A stretch of 64,000 nucleotides of DNA from an uncultured Alkaliphilus sp. (GTDB taxonomy: Bacteria; Bacillota; Clostridia; Peptostreptococcales; Natronincolaceae): positions 1 through 64,000 of the forward strand of contig CALJEQ010000016.1 of the NCBI GenBank assembly GCA_938074565.1, in the 5' to 3' direction. How positions within the stretch are numbered: position 1 is the first letter of the stretch; every line of letters starts with the position of its first letter. Positions 63,638 through 64,000 of this stretch are shown here, one piece after another. Under the pieces are notes generated by a model. The model was given only the letters and a program-made list of their open reading frames with translations, did no database searches and had not been told where the DNA came from. A program made the translations under genes and the position numbers.

Positions 63638-64000
63638 CTATTCAAAAGTAATCTCAATAACTTCTTCTCTACCATTTCTTAAAACAGTTACCATAACCTT
63701 ATCATTAGGTCGATAATGATAAAGTTCCCGTTGAAGACTACCCATTGTTTTAACAGTATTATCACCTATTTTAGTGATAACATCACCTGGTAAAATACCA
63801 AACTTATCAGCAGGTGAATCAGAAATAATTTCTACAACATATACTCCATATTCAGCTTGTAATTGTGTGCCTGTAGCACCTTCAAAAACATCAATATTAA
63901 CACCCCGAATACCTAAATAAACCCTAGTAAATTCACCCTGTTCCATTATTTGTTCAACAATAGGTTTTGCAGTGTTAATTGGTATAGCAAAACCTAGACC
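63638..64000 (-). CDS. htrA: HtrA/DegP-type serine protease, C-terminal part
   Basis: The visible 120 residues run off the right edge. The frame stays open to 64000 with GLGFAIPINTAKPIVEQI, the end of the trypsin-like domain, followed by one PDZ domain (GIRGVNIDV...ADKFGILPGDVITKIGDNTV). The catalytic triad lies outside the window. Membrane-anchored quality-control protease; the gene order with the CxxH/CxxC protein and rlmH is conserved in Clostridia. Confidence 0.9.
   Translation of the reverse strand, partial: GLGFAIPINTAKPIVEQIMEQGEFTRVYLGIRGVNIDVFEGATGTQLQAEYGVYVVEIISDSPADKFGILPGDVITKIGDNTVKTMGSLQRELYHYRPNDKVMVTVLRNGREEVIEITFE

Overview
The window is AT-rich DNA (A/T-dominated third codon positions and spacers) from a low-GC Firmicute, most probably a spore-forming anaerobe of the Clostridia (Alkaliphilus/Natronincola-like). 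This is inferred from the gene content: a CxxH/CxxC small protein between htrA and rlmH, an AmmeMemoRadiSam operon, ferredoxin-type DUF362 and aldo/keto reductase proteins, a NhaC antiporter, and YuzF-like and SASP-like small proteins. No rRNA, tRNA or CRISPR array was seen.

Layout. 0-3.7 kb: a PTS regulator with a damaged 5' end, followed by an ascorbate-type EIIB and EIIC. 3.7-7.7 kb: an iron/phosphonate-type ABC importer. 7.9-13.5 kb: a five-gene operon resembling leucine/homocitrate chain elongation (LeuC-, LeuD-, LeuB- and LeuA-like) with a class III aminotransferase inserted; its product is unclear. 14-23.5 kb: an alpha-galactoside utilisation locus (DUF624, YesM/YesN two-component system, ABC importer without its own ATPase, GH36 alpha-galactosidase). 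23.7-26.4 kb: SemiSWEET, SPFH and zinc-ribbon proteins. 26.4-31 kb: a sigma-54 module, with a PrpR-type activator next to a good -24/-12 promoter driving a PuuD-like amidotransferase and an NhaC transporter. 31.3-40.8 kb: an arabinoside/galactoside locus (GH2, GH43, mutarotase, ABC importer without ATPase, ArsR-type regulator, a perfect cre site). 41-53 kb: mixed housekeeping and uncharacterised genes (M15 peptidase, LURP-one-like, GT2, DUF362, degenerate aldo/keto reductase, copper-amine-oxidase-like wall protein, Q/N-rich coiled coil, AmmeMemoRadiSam).

53-62.7 kb is the most interesting part. The 3' end of rlmH, which is the attachment site of staphylococcal SCC elements, is followed by four further copies of the same roughly 55-bp site at 59.06, 57.04, 55.89 and 53.71 kb. 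They divide the region into small cassettes: (1) a 1083-residue nuclease/STAND/HEAT protein that looks like an anti-phage sensor; (2) a flavin reductase-like protein plus a GNAT acetyltransferase; (3) a tandem-GNAT protein; (4) a TipAL-like MerR regulator with decayed VOC, Y1-transposase and unidentified remnants; and beyond the last site a truncated copy of the cassette-2 acetyltransferase with its promoter. No recombinase gene is visible in the window. I read this as an SCC-like tandem cassette array at rlmH outside the staphylococci. The right edge is the conserved rlmH - CxxH/CxxC - htrA backbone.
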